A stretch of DNA of 6,096 nt from Actinomycetota bacterium (lineage in GTDB: Bacteria > Actinomycetota > Acidimicrobiia > IMCC26256 > PALSA-610): positions 1 to 6,096 of the forward strand of contig JAUZEI010000622.1 of NCBI GenBank assembly GCA_030839105.1, given 5' to 3'. Positions 5,746 through 6,096 of the stretch are shown piece after piece. A program made the position numbers and the translations under genes. The notes below the pieces were generated by a model that saw only the letters and a program-made list of their open reading frames with translations, made no database searches and was not told the origin of the DNA. The stretch's first letter is position 1. Each line of letters starts with the position of its first letter.

Positions 5746-6096
5746 ATGCCGATCGGGATCACCGAAGAACACGAGCACCTCCGCACCGCGGTCCGTCGAT
5801 TCGTCGACGACCGCATCGATCCGCGGGTGCTGCGCGAGGCGCTCGAGGCGTCGAGTCACGATCGGCCTGCATTCTGGGATGCACTGACCGAGCCGGGATG
5901 GATCGGCCTCCACGTCGCCGAAGCCCACGGCGGGAGCGGTGTCGGCCTCGTCGAGCAGGCGGTCGTGGTCGAGGAGCTCGGTCGCGCGTGCGCGCCGGGC
6001 CCGTACGTTCCCACCGTGCTGGCGGCCGCCGTCCTGCAAGACGCGGGAGGACCGGCCGCGGCCGCGCTGCTCCCGAAGCTCGCGTCGGGCGAGCTG
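5746..6096 (+). CDS. Acyl-CoA dehydrogenase, FadE-like, N-terminal part, partial
   Basis: The ATG at 5746 opens 117 codons that run off the right edge. The product should be a flavin enzyme that introduces an alpha,beta double bond into an acyl-CoA thioester. What is visible is the all-helical N-terminal domain: ITEEHEHLRTAVRRFV (5-20), GWIGLHVAEAHGGSG (51-65), and VVVEELGRACAPGPYVPTVLAAAVL (about 73-97), which are characteristic of actinobacterial FadE proteins, including those of steroid and branched-chain lipid degradation. The FAD-binding middle domain and catalytic glutamate would lie outside the window. Full-length members are about 350-400 aa. No strong Shine-Dalgarno precedes the ATG. 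The upstream repeat array and palindrome suggest an independently regulated transcript. The exact substrate cannot be assigned from this fragment. Confidence 0.92.
   Translation, partial: MPIGITEEHEHLRTAVRRFVDDRIDPRVLREALEASSHDRPAFWDALTEPGWIGLHVAEAHGGSGVGLVEQAVVVEELGRACAPGPYVPTVLAAAVLQDAGGPAAAALLPKLASGEL

Noticed and set aside
5722..6039. 105-aa minus-strand open frame opposite the acyl-CoA dehydrogenase
   Set aside because: No family resemblance, and the plus strand encodes a typical acyl-CoA dehydrogenase N-terminus.

Overview
The window is GC-rich with strong G/C bias at codon third positions, several GTG/ATG starts without a clear Shine-Dalgarno, and tight gene packing. Its proteins (a very large NAD-dependent glutamate dehydrogenase, an actinobacterial-type HisN, a P450-type [3Fe-4S] ferredoxin and a FadE-like acyl-CoA dehydrogenase) suggest a high-GC actinobacterium, possibly of the Acidimicrobiia or a related lineage. 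The lineage is an inference from style and gene content, not from a marker gene.

Layout. Positions 1-2402 (minus strand) hold the N-terminal half, 800 codons, of a large NAD-dependent glutamate dehydrogenase. The gene runs off the left edge just as its catalytic domain begins. It is divergent, across only 45 bp, from a plus-strand run of four closely packed genes: hisN-like histidinol-phosphatase/inositol monophosphatase family (2448-3224), FGGY-family sugar kinase (3224-4576, start overlapping the hisN stop by one base), a 69-aa [3Fe-4S] ferredoxin (4604-4813) and an alpha/beta hydrolase (4819-5568). Spacing (-1, 27 and 5 bp) suggests one transcript. After a 177-bp intergenic region comes the N-terminal part of an acyl-CoA dehydrogenase (5746 to the right edge).

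The intergenic region 5569-5745 is the least ordinary part of the window. It carries 2.7 perfect copies of a 44-bp tandem repeat. Each copy contains a 19-bp near-perfect palindrome able to form a hairpin. Directly after it lies a separate 20-bp perfect palindrome (9-bp arms, 2-bp centre) about 19 bp before the acyl-CoA dehydrogenase start, placed like an operator in the spacer of a possible promoter.

How the genes work together: the dehydrogenase links glutamate to 2-oxoglutarate and ammonium. HisN would serve histidine synthesis, but no other his gene is in view. The kinase substrate is unknown. The ferredoxin, hydrolase and acyl-CoA dehydrogenase are typical of actinobacterial lipid, terpenoid or steroid degradation regions, although the repeat/operator region probably separates the last gene into its own transcript. 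I see no RNA gene, insertion sequence, phage gene or CRISPR array. Most of the window is ordinary chromosomal housekeeping or catabolic sequence; I do not see a clear new multi-gene system.
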